NCBI RefSeq assembly: GCF_001591025.1
Contig: NZ_BCTZ01000009.1
Coordinates: 62,001-126,000 of the forward strand
DNA from: Sphingomonas soli NBRC 100801
GTDB taxonomy: Bacteria > Pseudomonadota > Alphaproteobacteria > Sphingomonadales > Sphingomonadaceae
DNA length: 64,000 nucleotides
Reading direction: 5' to 3'
This document shows positions 38,226 to 46,567 of the stretch, one piece after another (positions within the stretch are counted from its first letter, which is position 1; every line of letters starts with the position of its first letter). Made by a program: the position numbers and the translations under genes. A model generated the notes under the pieces. It was not told the origin of the DNA, searched no databases, and saw only the letters and a program-made list of their open reading frames with translations.

Positions 38226-39083
38226 TCAATCCCGCGCCGCATAGACCTGTTCGGCACCCGGGAAGGCCCGTGAGCGAACCTCCGTCGCATAGGTCTCAAC
38301 CGCGGCGGAAATGCGGCCAGCCAGGTCATCGAAACGCTTCACGAAACGCGGCGTGCGCTCGAACATGCCCAGCATGTCCTCGGTCACCAGAACCTGGCCA
38401 TCGCATTGCGACGAAGCGCCGATGCCGATCACCGGCACGGAAACCGCGGCGGTGATCTCATTGGCCAGCGTTTCGACGACGCCCTCGGCCACCACGCCGA
38501 ACGCGCCAGCATCCGCGATCGCGCGCGCATCATCCAGGATCTGGGCATGCTCGGCGTTGCTCCGGCCCCGCGCGCCATAGCCCCCGAGCGCGTTCACCGC
38601 CTGGGGCGTGAGGCCGACATGGCCCATCACCGGAATGCCGCGCCGGGTAAGGAACTCGACGGTGGGAGCCAAGGTCTCGCCTCCCTCCATCTTTACGCCC
38701 GCCGCGCCGGTTTCGGCCATCACGCGGGAAGCGGAGTGAAACGCCTGCTCCGGGCTCGCTTCGTAGCTGCCGAAGGGCATGTCGACGATCACCACCGAAT
38801 GATAGCTGCCGCGCACCACAGCCGCGCCATGCGCGATCATCATGTCGAGCGTGACCGGGAGCGTCGACGGCAGGCCGTAAATCACCTGCCCCAGGCTATC
38901 CCCCACCAGCAGCACATCGCAGTGCGGATCGAGAAGCTGCGCCATCCGCGTGGTGTACGCGGTGAGCATCACGATCGGGTCCTTTCCCTTGCGATTGCGA
39001 ATCGCAGGGACCGTGAGCCGCTTCATCGGGGAAGGTGTCGGGTTCGCGCGGCTGGTGCCGGTATCGAGCGTCATGTGAGACAT
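38226..39083 (-). CDS. panB: 3-methyl-2-oxobutanoate hydroxymethyltransferase
   Basis: A 285-residue PanB, first step of pantothenate synthesis: ketopantoate from 2-oxoisovalerate and methylene-THF. It has [55 protein letters not shown] and [10 protein letters not shown] with IGIGAS later. AGGAAG 7 nt upstream supports ATG 39083. The N-terminus has about 20 extra residues before the conserved [12 protein letters not shown]. No panC or panD is adjacent. Confidence 0.95.
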   Translation of the reverse strand: MSHMTLDTGTSRANPTPSPMKRLTVPAIRNRKGKDPIVMLTAYTTRMAQLLDPHCDVLLVGDSLGQVIYGLPSTLPVTLDMMIAHGAAVVRGSYHSVVIVDMPFGSYEASPEQAFHSASRVMAETGAAGVKMEGGETLAPTVEFLTRRGIPVMGHVGLTPQAVNALGGYGARGRSNAEHAQILDDARAIADAGAFGVVAEGVVETLANEITAAVSVPVIGIGASSQCDGQVLVTEDMLGMFERTPRFVKRFDDLAGRISAAVETYATEVRSRAFPGAEQVYAARD

Positions 39084-39147
39084 GGCGCGCTTCCTAGCCG
39101 CACATCGCGGCGGACGCCAACCACCCACCCGTGCATGACTGATATTC

Positions 39148-39176
39148 TTGACTCAATGTTCGATATTTTTTACATG
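39148..39176 (+). promoter_or_regulatory. Candidate promoter of the small membrane/XRE operon
   Basis: TTGACT at 39148-39153, a 17-nt spacer and TACATG at 39171-39176 form a candidate promoter. A direct repeat GATATT (39141-39146 and 39162-39167, 21 bp apart) flanks the -35 element and could be a binding site for the operon's own XRE regulator. The -10 match is weak. Confidence 0.45.
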
Positions 39177-39208
39177 ATGTCGCGAATCGCAGACATGAGG
39201 TGCGCAAA

Positions 39209-39673
39209 ATGGCTTTCCGTGAAAAGATGCTCTGGACGTCGCTCGCCAGCACGCTGGCGATATGGGGCTGGTATTTCGCCGGCTTCGCAGATGCCGTGCG
39301 CGCCAGCCGCTACGATCTGGCAGCGGAGACCGGAAACTTCGTCACCGCGATCATCCTGATCGTCGTGGTGCAGATCATCATGGCCGCAGCGCTGGCGCTG
39401 ACGTCAGGGCGGGAAGCCAATGCCCCCGCCGATGATCGCGAAAAGACGATCGCGCTGCTCGGCTACCGGTCGGCCTATATCGCGCTGATGCTGATCGTCG
39501 TGATGCTGATGATCACCACCCCCATCCTGCTGCACATCGCCTATGAATGGACCCCCGCCCCACCCCCGAGCATGGCGCCCGTGTTCATGGGCAACGCACT
39601 TCTCGCCGCTTTGGTGACCGCCGAGGTCGCCAACGCAGTGACGCAGATCATCCATTTTCGCAGAGGAAGCTGA
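39209..39673 (+). CDS. Small membrane protein, first of a paralogous pair
   Basis: A 154-residue protein beginning MAFREKMLWTSLAS. Four hydrophobic helices follow: STLAIWGWYFAGFA, FVTAIILIVVVQIIMAAALAL, SAYIALMLIVVMLMITTPILL and PVFMGNALLAALVTAEVANAV. The loop ADDREKTIALLGYRSAYIA is shared in form with the next gene (PDERDRAINRRGASIAYLV), so the two are paralogs. GAGG about 9 nt upstream fits the ATG. The family is not recognised with certainty. Confidence 0.7.
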   Translation: MAFREKMLWTSLASTLAIWGWYFAGFADAVRASRYDLAAETGNFVTAIILIVVVQIIMAAALALTSGREANAPADDREKTIALLGYRSAYIALMLIVVMLMITTPILLHIAYEWTPAPPPSMAPVFMGNALLAALVTAEVANAVTQIIHFRRGS

Positions 39674-39675
39674 GC

Positions 39676-40098
39676 ATGGCTTATCGTGAAAAACTCGCCG
39701 CAGTGTACTTCATCGCAATGGCGCTGCCTTATTCCGTCTATTTCACCCTGGTCGCGACACGCCCGCCCGAACCGCGGCTAATCGACATGCTCTGGCTGTT
39801 CGGCGGTGCTGCGATCGTCCACGCCGTGCTCGCCGGCCTTGGCACCCTCGTGGTCCGCATCCAGTCCGGCGCCGAGGGCCGCGCGCAGCCCGACGAGCGC
39901 GATCGTGCAATCAACCGGCGCGGCGCGAGCATCGCCTATCTCGTGCTGATGACCGGGGCTGTCATCGCCGGTGTGATGATGCCGTTCTCCGCACCGCCAG
40001 CGAAGATCGTCAATGCTGCATTGTTCGCGATCGTCATCGCCGAGCTCGTCAACAACGGCGTGGTCCTTATGAGCTACCGCCGAGGCTGGCATGGCTGA
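39676..40098 (+). CDS. Small membrane protein, second of a paralogous pair
   Basis: A 140-residue protein with four hydrophobic helices and the same opening (MAYREKLAAVYFIAMALPYS). It shares the DERDR-type loop between helices 2 and 3. It begins 2 nt after the first paralog and overlaps the XRE gene by 8 nt, so the three are one operon. The role is unknown; membrane proteins coupled to small XRE repressors often act as sensors or as products of the repressed operon. Confidence 0.72.
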   Translation: MAYREKLAAVYFIAMALPYSVYFTLVATRPPEPRLIDMLWLFGGAAIVHAVLAGLGTLVVRIQSGAEGRAQPDERDRAINRRGASIAYLVLMTGAVIAGVMMPFSAPPAKIVNAALFAIVIAELVNNGVVLMSYRRGWHG

Positions 40099-40303
40099 GC
40101 CGCACATTGCCAACCAGGTTCGCACGTTGCGCTTCATGGCCGGGGAAATGACCCAGGCAGAGCTGGGCGAGAAGATCGGCATGACACGCCAGACGATCGC
40201 GGCGATCGAGGCGGGCAAATACTCCCCCACCCTCGAAGCCGCGTTCCGGATCGCGCGGGTGTTCGGCAAGCCGCTGGAGGAGGTATTCCAGTGGGAGGAA
40301 TGA
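40091..40303 (+). CDS. XRE-family transcriptional regulator (70 aa)
   Basis: A minimal HTH protein of the YozG/Cro-C1 type: NQVRTLRFMAGEMTQAELGEKIGMTRQTIAAIEAGKYSPTLEAAFRIARVFGKPLEEVFQ. It consists almost entirely of the HTH domain. It overlaps the upstream membrane gene by 8 nt, so it is probably the regulator of its own operon. Confidence 0.88.
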   Translation: MAEPHIANQVRTLRFMAGEMTQAELGEKIGMTRQTIAAIEAGKYSPTLEAAFRIARVFGKPLEEVFQWEE

Positions 40304-40366
40304 GCATCGCGGCCTTGCGCGGCTTGGGATAATCACTAGCCTTCGCGCAACAACGGGGGGATTTTC

Positions 40367-40816
40367 ATGCGCGCTACGCTTCTCGCTCTGGCGGCGTTTC
40401 TGGTTCCGCACACCGCATCGGCCGAAGCGTGGCGTCTTGCCGCCTATTCCAACGCATTCCCGAAGTTGGCCTTTTTCGTCGATATTGATTCGATCAGTCG
40501 CTACGGCACGAAGGTAAGCTTCCGCCAAATGTCCATCTACGATACCACAACCGAGTCTCGCGACTTCACCCGGTCTGTGTTTTGGCGCGACGCGGATTGC
40601 AGCGCTTATACGTCGAGCATGCGCAAGAGCGACTTCTATGTCGGCAAGAAGTTCCTGGGGCATGAAGAAGGCCCGGGAGGTGCCATTGTCGCCAAGCCTG
40701 GAACGGTCCTGATGACCATGCTCAACACGGTTTGCGGGCGCGGCGACTATTTCTCCCCGGTCATTACCGGCGATGTCGAAGTCTGGGCACTCGGAAAGTT
40801 CGCCAGCGGCTTCTAA
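40367..40816 (+). CDS. Exported hypothetical protein
   Basis: A 149-residue protein with a signal peptide (MRATLLALAAFLVPHTASAEA). A beta-rich domain follows (WRLAAYSNAFPKLAFFVDIDSISRYG, KVSFRQMSIYD). Cys residues are in ADCSAYT and VCGRGD and may pair. The sentence-like pattern W..AAYS...FFVDIDSI resembles the surface-adhesin E group of small periplasmic proteins, but only weakly. GGGGGGA precedes the ATG. No functional context. Confidence 0.7.
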   Translation: MRATLLALAAFLVPHTASAEAWRLAAYSNAFPKLAFFVDIDSISRYGTKVSFRQMSIYDTTTESRDFTRSVFWRDADCSAYTSSMRKSDFYVGKKFLGHEEGPGGAIVAKPGTVLMTMLNTVCGRGDYFSPVITGDVEVWALGKFASGF

Positions 40817-40822
40817 ACCACG

Positions 40823-41254
40823 TCAGCTTACCCAGTTGCGATCGCGGGCATATCCGGCCAGCCACACCTGGAGCAGCGCCATGGCGACGATGAACACCGG
40901 GAACGGTACGGTGGCGGCAGCTCCCTTATGCGCCAGCAGATCGGTCGCGAAGAAGACGTAACCGAACTGGATAGCCACCGCGATCAGCGAGAGGACGTAA
41001 AGCAGCCCCGCCCAGCGCGAGCGGGCAAGCAAGGCGATCGAGCCGAGCAGCCCCGCTCCTACGGCGACCGCATAGTCCCAGGTGAACCAAGGCGGCAGCG
41101 CGGCGAAATAAGCGCGGTCCCAATCGGTCGCCGCCGGATCCATCGCCGGCCCGTATTTCACGTGCACATAGAATGCCGCGCATCCCGCCAATCCCCACAG
41201 GATCAGCACGCATACGAGGATGATGAACCAGCCCGGCCGCTTTGCAATCGTCAT
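40823..41254 (-). CDS. Hypothetical four-helix membrane protein
   Basis: A 143-residue protein with four hydrophobic segments: WFIILVCVLILWGLAGCAAFYV, YAVAVGAGLLGSIALLA, LYVLSLIAVAIQFGYVFF and FPVFIVAMALLQVWLAGYA. The family is not recognised. ATG 41254 has GGGGGA about 7 nt upstream; TTG 41260 is too close to that site. Confidence 0.7.
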   Translation of the reverse strand: MTIAKRPGWFIILVCVLILWGLAGCAAFYVHVKYGPAMDPAATDWDRAYFAALPPWFTWDYAVAVGAGLLGSIALLARSRWAGLLYVLSLIAVAIQFGYVFFATDLLAHKGAAATVPFPVFIVAMALLQVWLAGYARDRNWVS

Positions 41255-41324
41255 CGTCAATCCCCCGACAACCGCGATTATAGGGTTAACCTACCGGAAA
41301 ATGCAGAATTAGAGAAGCATGCAG

Positions 41325-41672
41325 CTAAAGAAGCGCCCGGGCATATTCCTCAGGCTTGAAACCGATCAGCAGGCCGCCCGGATATTCCAGCACCGGGCGC
41401 TTTATCATCGATGGCTGCTCCAGCATCAGCGCGGCGGCTTTGCCGGCGTCGAGATCCGTCTTCGCCGCATCGGGGAGCTTGCGAAAGGTGGTGCCGGCAC
41501 GGTTGAGCACCTTTTCCCAACCGGCAATCTCGATCCAGCGCGAGACCCGGGCCGCGTCGATTCCCGACGTTTTGTAGTTGTGGAACTCAGTCGCGACCTT
41601 GTGCTCATCGAGCCACGCCCGCGCCTTCTTCATCGTGTCGCAGTTGGGAATCCCGAATATCGTGACGGTCAT
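41325..41672 (-). CDS. ArsC/Spx-like reductase (YffB type)
   Basis: A 115-residue thioredoxin-fold protein: MTVTIFGIPNCDTMKKARAWL with one active Cys, then EFHNYKTSGID, WEKVLNRAGTTFRKLP and PSMIKRPVLEYPGGLLIGF. The single-Cys NCDT motif and the MIKRPVLE stretch fit the YffB group, which is glutathione-linked but of uncertain substrate. It differs from the ArsC-like gene at 26540. A much longer upstream frame runs through repeats and is rejected. Confidence 0.85.
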   Translation of the reverse strand: MTVTIFGIPNCDTMKKARAWLDEHKVATEFHNYKTSGIDAARVSRWIEIAGWEKVLNRAGTTFRKLPDAAKTDLDAGKAAALMLEQPSMIKRPVLEYPGGLLIGFKPEEYARALL

Positions 41673-41810
41673 GGGCACCTCGGCATGCTGAGTGATTTGG
41701 CCCCGATAGCGCGTGTCGAACGATATTGCAGCCGCGCAGCTCGCCCATCCATGAGGAGACGGCCCCGGGTGCGCGTGGGGCAGAAGCAGCGCAACTACCC
41801 GTAATGCCAG

Positions 41811-42169
41811 CGGAAGCTGGCGTCGCTGGCGGCTCGGGCGGCTCGCCCATCGCGGGAGACCCCAGCTTTCGCTGGGGTGACGAATGGAGGACGTGGTGAA
41901 GGGTCGGCGGGGTGCGAGCGGGGTTCGGGAAAAGGTCACTGGCCGTCATGCCAGCGGAAGCTGGCATCGCTCGCGGCTCGGGCGGCGCGCCGTCGCGGGA
42001 GACCCCAGCTTTCGCTGGGGTGACGGTTGGGGGGATTCGGTGAAGGGGCGGCGGTGTGCGAGCGGGGTTCGGGACATGGTAACTGGCCGTCATGCCAGCG
42101 GAAGCTGGCATCGCTCGCGGCTCGGACAGCGAGTTCTCGCGGGAGACCCCAGCTTTCGCCGGGGTGACG
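41811..42169. repeat. Three tandem palindromic repeats (GCCAGCGGAAGCTGGC type)
   Basis: Units begin at 41812, 41946 and 42090 (periods 134 and 144). Each has ATGCCAGCGGAAGCTGGC, then GCGGGAGACCCCAGCTTTCG and CTGGGGTGACG about 60 bp later. The DNA between units is also repeated (GGTGAAGGGGCGGCGGTGTGCGAGCGGGGTTCGGGA-like), so it is a tandem duplication of a whole segment. The block lies between the YffB-like gene and the broken gene at 42251. Confidence 0.85.
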
Positions 42170-42250
42170 GTTGGGGCGACGAGTAGGCTGGCCTATTCCG
42201 CCGCCAACTCCTCACGCCCGGACAGCGGTTGCGCACTTTCGCTGCAGGCT

Positions 42251-42550
42251 CGCCGAAAGGCCGGGGTTACCGGAGGCAAAGCAGGCATCGGCTGCGTCAC
42301 CCTCTTCACCGGCGCGGCGTTCATGCTTGCGACCTATCTTGGGCATTCGCGAGACAGCCAAAGGCAATCAGATCAGGCGGCACGATACTATCACAGTTGC
42401 ACGAGAGCCTGGGACAACGGGGAAAATGAGATAGAGCTCTGTCGGAGGATGTGCGAGTTCGCGCAAAATCGCAGCGAGTGCACCCGGATTTTCGGTTCAC
42501 CCGACGGGCCGAGCGCGACAAGCCGAAGGGACAATAGAGCCGACCGATAG
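42251..42550 (+). pseudogene. Truncated paralog of the membrane protein at 42716
   Basis: The translated tail RRKAGVTGGKAGIGCVTLF...AWDNGENEIELCRRMCEFAQNRSECTRIFGSPDGP closely matches the second half of the intact gene at 42716 (TGGKAGIGCVTIIIGAALML, CRKLCEFPQNRSECKRIFG). The N-terminal membrane helix is absent and is replaced by repeat-derived DNA. The frame is open upstream, but there is no plausible start. A tandem duplication whose 5' part was lost is the simplest explanation. Confidence 0.75.
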
Positions 42551-42715
42551 GCCGGAGCATCCTCGAAGGCGAGCAACGCGTCGTTGCTCCGCGCACATTT
42601 GCGCCATACGAGATCATTTCCATATCGATCCTAATATGTGACGATAAGCAATTGAGAGACGGGGCGGCGGAGTAGGAGTTTCCTGCCAAGCCCCGTTCCA
42701 GTTTCGGGAGGAGGG

Positions 42716-43162
42716 GTGGCAGTGCTTGGCGGCTATCTGTTCGGCGCCCTGGTCGTGCTGTTCGGCGTGTATCTGTTTATCTCGGCGACCAAGGCCGGGA
42801 AGCAGATGGACAGGGAGAAGTTCGAACGCACCAACGCCCATGGTGTCCAGGAATTTGAATCATACGATGAACTCGTACAAACCCGCCGCCGGGGAGGCCT
42901 TACCGGGGGTAAAGCGGGCATTGGCTGTGTGACCATCATCATCGGTGCGGCGTTGATGCTCGCAGTCTATGTAAACCACGAGAGAAGCAGCCAAATCGCC
43001 GCAGCAGACGAAGAGCGATATTATCGTCTCTGCATGAAAGCCTGGGACAAGCGCGATGGCCCGCTCGAACATTGCCGCAAACTGTGCGAATTCCCGCAAA
43101 ATCGCAGCGAGTGCAAAAGGATCTTCGGCTCAGCCGATGGCCCGAAGGGAGAGTATCGCTGA
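42716..43162 (+). CDS. Hypothetical small membrane protein
   Basis: A 148-residue protein. An N-terminal helix (YLFGALVVLFGVYLFISA), a polar stretch, then GLTGGKAGIGCVTIIIGAALMLAVYV as a second helix. A Cys-rich tail CMKAWDKRDGPLEHCRKLCEFPQNRSECKRIFG holds four Cys. The start GTG 42716 follows GGGAGGAGGG closely. I do not recognise the family. A degenerate copy lies 465 bp upstream. Confidence 0.72.
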   Translation: MAVLGGYLFGALVVLFGVYLFISATKAGKQMDREKFERTNAHGVQEFESYDELVQTRRRGGLTGGKAGIGCVTIIIGAALMLAVYVNHERSSQIAAADEERYYRLCMKAWDKRDGPLEHCRKLCEFPQNRSECKRIFGSADGPKGEYR

Positions 43163-43187
43163 CCGATAAGCCAGCGCCGCGCGCCGA

Positions 43188-43604
43188 TCAGGCAGGATCG
43201 TTCAGGAAGCGGCCGAGGGTTACGACGTCCTGCCGCTCAAGGCCAAGCGCTTCGTAGAAGCCGAGCGCGGCATCATTGGTGCCGCGCACCATCAACTGGA
43301 TCTTGGGCGCGCCGCGCTCACGCAGCCAGGCCTCGGCCGCGGCCATCAACGCCCTGCCCAGCCCGCCGCGCCGCGCATCGGGCGAGACCCCGAGATAATA
43401 GACCCAGCCGCGATGCCCGTCGAAGCCCGCCATGACGCTGCCGACGATGCCTGCTTCGGCGCGCGCGACCAGAACCACGCTGTCCGTGGTAGCCATTGCG
43501 AGCGCGAAATCGGCGTCGGGATCGTTCCACGGGCGGGTGAGGCCGCAGACGCGCCACAACGCGACAACGGCATCCCTGTCGCCGACATGGGCCGGTTCGA
43601 TCAC
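43188..43604 (-). CDS. GNAT family acetyltransferase
   Basis: A 138-residue GNAT. The acetyl-CoA loop motif is VSPDARRGGLGRALMAAAEAWL. The C-terminal motif is NDAALGFYEALGL, as in YpeA-type enzymes. The substrate is unknown. It starts at GTG 43604, overlapping the stop of the upstream lipoprotein gene by 4 nt and lacking its own clear ribosome binding site, so it is probably translationally coupled. Confidence 0.88.
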   Translation of the reverse strand: MIEPAHVGDRDAVVALWRVCGLTRPWNDPDADFALAMATTDSVVLVARAEAGIVGSVMAGFDGHRGWVYYLGVSPDARRGGLGRALMAAAEAWLRERGAPKIQLMVRGTNDAALGFYEALGLERQDVVTLGRFLNDPA

Positions 43605-44224
43605 CGCGCGATGCAGTTTACGCCGGCCCAGAGATTGGTAACCTTGCCGCCCGGCCCCGGCGCGCTGAGCAGGCCGGACATGTCGCCGGTCATGAACTCC
43701 AGCCCGATCGTCGATTCCTCGACTGTCACTTCGCTGCCCGAATCCTCAAGCGCCGCGCGCGTCATGCCGATGCCGATGCCGTTGGCGGTCGTGAACTTGC
43801 CATTTTCCCGGCCATCGAGATTCCATCCGGCGAACTTGCCGTCCTGGAAATAGAGCGACAGGCCCTGGCGGAAGGCGGCGTAATCAAGCTTGCCCCCGCC
43901 GCAATCCTGGTTGCTGTCCTGCTCGATCGGGCTGCCGAGAGCAGCGGAGATCATATGGAGCGCCGTCGCGCGCTCCATGCCGAACGGGATGTGCCGCGCG
44001 CTACCGCTTTCGGTGACCAGGGTCAGTTCGTCCGAAGCGAGGTTGAGCGCGAGCGCTGCGGTCTCCGAAACCTCCGCAGCAGCAGCGGTGTTTGCGGCGG
44101 CCGGCTCCGGGTCAACCAAATTCGCCGCCTCATTGGCGACCGCGACATTCGCGGTTGGCTCGCTTTGGCAACCGGTCAGCAGCGCCAGCATGGCGGCCGC
44201 ACCCATCAGCATCGTCTTGTGCAT
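43601..44224 (-). CDS. Putative lipoprotein
   Basis: A 207-residue predicted lipoprotein with lipobox LLTGC (Cys19) and an Ala/Glu/Thr-rich linker. A folded domain follows with DCGGGKLDYAAFRQGLSLYFQDGKFAGWNLDG and GKFTTANGIGIGMTRAALEDSG. The paired halves suggest a duplicated beta-sandwich, with Cys in DCGGG and GVNCIAR perhaps bridging. Family not recognised. GGGGGG about 7 nt before ATG 44224 supports the start. It is followed by the coupled GNAT gene. Confidence 0.75.
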   Translation of the reverse strand: MHKTMLMGAAAMLALLTGCQSEPTANVAVANEAANLVDPEPAAANTAAAAEVSETAALALNLASDELTLVTESGSARHIPFGMERATALHMISAALGSPIEQDSNQDCGGGKLDYAAFRQGLSLYFQDGKFAGWNLDGRENGKFTTANGIGIGMTRAALEDSGSEVTVEESTIGLEFMTGDMSGLLSAPGPGGKVTNLWAGVNCIAR

Positions 44225-44366
44225 TCGAATTCCCCCCTGCGCCGGTTCGGGCGTACCAGCGTAACCCAGCCGTTCCGCAGGCGAAATGGAAACCTGCATG
44301 GCACGGGGCACGGCTGCTGCGCCTAGCCCTGGTTCGTCCGCGCCGATCCCGCCAACCGCCCCGCCG

Positions 44367-45926
44367 TCATTCCCATTCAATCGTGCCGGGCGGCTTCGAC
44401 GTATAGTCATAGGTCACCCGGTTGATCCCACGGACTTCGTTCACGATCCGCGTCGCGACGCGGGGCAGGAAGCCGCCGGGATATTCGAACGCGACCGCGG
44501 TCATGCCATCGGTGGAGGTCACGGCGCGCAGTGCGAGGACGTAATCATAGGTGCGCCCATCACCCATCACGCCCACGGTGCGCACCGGCAGCAGCACCGC
44601 GAATGCCTGCCAGATCGCATCGTAGAGCCCGGCGTTGCGGATTTCTTCGAGATAGATCGCATCCGCCTTGCGCAGGATATCGCAGCGTTCCTTGGTGACT
44701 TCGCCGGGGATGCGGATGGCGAGGCCGGGCCCGGGGAACGGATGGCGCCCGACGAAGATGTCGGGCAGGCCCAGCTCGCGGCCCAGCGCGCGCACTTCGT
44801 CCTTGAACAGCTCGCGCAGCGGCTCGACGAGCTTCATGTTCATGCGCTCGGGGAGCCCACCGACATTGTGGTGGCTCTTGATCGTCACGCTCGGCCCGCC
44901 GGTGAAGCTGACGCTCTCGATCACATCCGGGTAGAGCGTGCCCTGCGCCAGGAAATCGGCGCCGCCGATATTCTTCGCTTCTTCCTCGAAGACCTCGATG
45001 AAGGTCTTGCCGATGAACTTGCGCTTCGCCTCGGGATCGGTGACCCCGGCCAGCCCGTTCAGGAACAGCGTCTCGCAATTCCGGTGGACGAGCGGGATAT
45101 TGTAATGGCCGCGGAACAGGCTGACGACCTGATCGGCCTCCCCTGCCCGCATCAGGCCATGGTCGACGAACACGCAGGTCAGCTGGTCACCGATCGCCTC
45201 ATGGATCAGCACCGCCGCCACCGCGCTGTCGACGCCGCCCGAAAGCCCGCAGATCACCCGCCCGTCGCCGACCTGCTCGCGAATTTCCTTGATCTTGGCC
45301 GCCCGGAATTCGGCCATCGTCCAGTCACCGCCAAGTCCGCACACGTGGCGAACGAAATTGGCGAGCAGCTTTGCGCCGTCGGGGGTGTGGACGACCTCGG
45401 GGTGGAACTGCATCGCATAATAGCGGCGCGCATCATCGGCGATCACGGCAAAGGGCGAGCCGGGGCTGACCGCCACCGGGCGGAAACCGGGGGCAAGCTC
45501 GGTGACCTTGTCGCCATGGCTCATCCACACCTGATGCGTCTCGCCCTCGGCCCAGAGCCCGTCGAACAGCACGCAGCTGTCCTCGATCTCGATGAACGCG
45601 CTACCGAACTCGCCCGAATCGCCCAGCCGCACCTCGCCGCCAAGCTGGTGCATCATCACCTGCTGGCCATAGCAGATGCCGAGCACCGGCAGCCCCGAAT
45701 CGAAGATTTCCTGGGGAACGCGCGGACTGCCCTCTTCGAGCACCGAAGCGGGCGAGCCGGAGAGGATGACGCCCTTGGGCTTCATCCGCGCAAAGGCTTC
45801 CGCCGCGGTCGTGAATGGGGCGATCTCGCTATAGACCCCGGCTTCGCGCACGCGGCGCGCGATGAGCTGGGTTACCTGGCTCCCGAAATCGACGATAAGG
45901 ATGGAGTCGTTGTGCTGGGCCGTCAT
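44367..45926 (-). CDS. guaA: GMP synthase (glutamine-hydrolysing)
   Basis: A 519-residue GuaA. The N-terminal class I glutaminase has nucleophile Cys in [16 protein letters not shown] and the His/Glu in [13 protein letters not shown]. The ATP-pyrophosphatase P-loop is [18 protein letters not shown]. The C-terminal dimerisation domain ends [16 protein letters not shown]. It makes GMP from XMP in guanine nucleotide synthesis. The large open frame on the opposite strand is a shadow. Confidence 0.97.
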   Translation of the reverse strand: MTAQHNDSILIVDFGSQVTQLIARRVREAGVYSEIAPFTTAAEAFARMKPKGVILSGSPASVLEEGSPRVPQEIFDSGLPVLGICYGQQVMMHQLGGEVRLGDSGEFGSAFIEIEDSCVLFDGLWAEGETHQVWMSHGDKVTELAPGFRPVAVSPGSPFAVIADDARRYYAMQFHPEVVHTPDGAKLLANFVRHVCGLGGDWTMAEFRAAKIKEIREQVGDGRVICGLSGGVDSAVAAVLIHEAIGDQLTCVFVDHGLMRAGEADQVVSLFRGHYNIPLVHRNCETLFLNGLAGVTDPEAKRKFIGKTFIEVFEEEAKNIGGADFLAQGTLYPDVIESVSFTGGPSVTIKSHHNVGGLPERMNMKLVEPLRELFKDEVRALGRELGLPDIFVGRHPFPGPGLAIRIPGEVTKERCDILRKADAIYLEEIRNAGLYDAIWQAFAVLLPVRTVGVMGDGRTYDYVLALRAVTSTDGMTAVAFEYPGGFLPRVATRIVNEVRGINRVTYDYTSKPPGTIEWE

Positions 45927-45964
45927 GGCCGGGCGATAGAAAGCCCGTCCCGCAGTGTAAAGCG

Positions 45965-45996
45965 GGCTATTGGCCGTGCACGGCCCTCAATAGCCT
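45965..45996 (-). terminator. Hairpin at the end of the 45987 gene
   Basis: On the minus strand GGCTATT...AATAGCC encloses the perfect palindrome GGCCGTGCACGGCC (45972-45985). The stem includes the TGA stop codon of the adjacent gene. No clear U-run follows, so termination is possible but uncertain. Confidence 0.45.
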
Positions 45997-46502
45997 TCGA
46001 AGGTCACGACAGGCGCGCTGCCCGCGCGGAGGGTGCAGCGGAAGCTGGCGGTGCGGACGGTGCGCTGATCGTCGTCGTCGCTCAGCTCGACGCGGCCCTT
46101 CACCACCCAGCTACGGCCATTCCAGTTGGTGCTGCCGACAGACTCGAGGCGCGAGAAGCGGGCATAGTCTCCGCCCTGGATGCCCGCCTCGGCGCCGCAG
46201 CGCTCGCCCGCGGCCTCGGGATCATAGACGCCGTCATATTGATCGGCATCGGGCGCATAGGGCGCGTCATAATCGGCCTCGGTACGCTGACGCTTCTTGC
46301 TGCCGGAGGTCAGGGCCAGGATCCCGCCGAGGAGCACTGCGCCGATCAGCAAATCGCCCGCGTCGATCCTGTCGCCGCCGCGATGGTGTCGCTTGTGGTC
46401 GCCCCGCCCCTGCCAGCGCCGGTCCTGCGCCTGCGCCGGAACCGTCATGCTCAAAACTGCGAGCGCTGCCGTGATTCCGCCGCCGATCTTCAGAAGCTTC
46501 AT
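45987..46502 (-). CDS. Exported hypothetical protein
   Basis: A 171-residue protein. Signal peptide MKLLKIGGGITAALAVLSMTVPAQAQ is followed by a His/Arg/Asp-rich segment (RGDHKRHHRGGDR), a second hydrophobic stretch (DLLIGAVLLGGILALTSG) and a C-terminal domain with CGAEAGIQGG and ASFRCTLRAG. I do not recognise the family. GGAGGAAGG before ATG 46502 supports this start over an upstream in-frame ATG at 46598. Confidence 0.72.
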   Translation of the reverse strand: MKLLKIGGGITAALAVLSMTVPAQAQDRRWQGRGDHKRHHRGGDRIDAGDLLIGAVLLGGILALTSGSKKRQRTEADYDAPYAPDADQYDGVYDPEAAGERCGAEAGIQGGDYARFSRLESVGSTNWNGRSWVVKGRVELSDDDDQRTVRTASFRCTLRAGSAPVVTFEGY

Positions 46503-46567
46503 GCCTTCCTCCCGTTTCTTGTGCGAAACGAGATAGGCTCGCGTGGCTGTCGCAGCGATGAACCGGA

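Noticed and set aside
41673..41939. 89-residue N-terminal extension of the YffB-like protein
   Set aside because: It is translated through repeat DNA. ATG 41672 gives the family start.
41811..42169. CRISPR array
   Set aside because: Three units with 134- and 144-bp periods and palindromic arms do not fit 25-40-bp repeats with unique spacers. They are a tandem repeat of a palindromic element.
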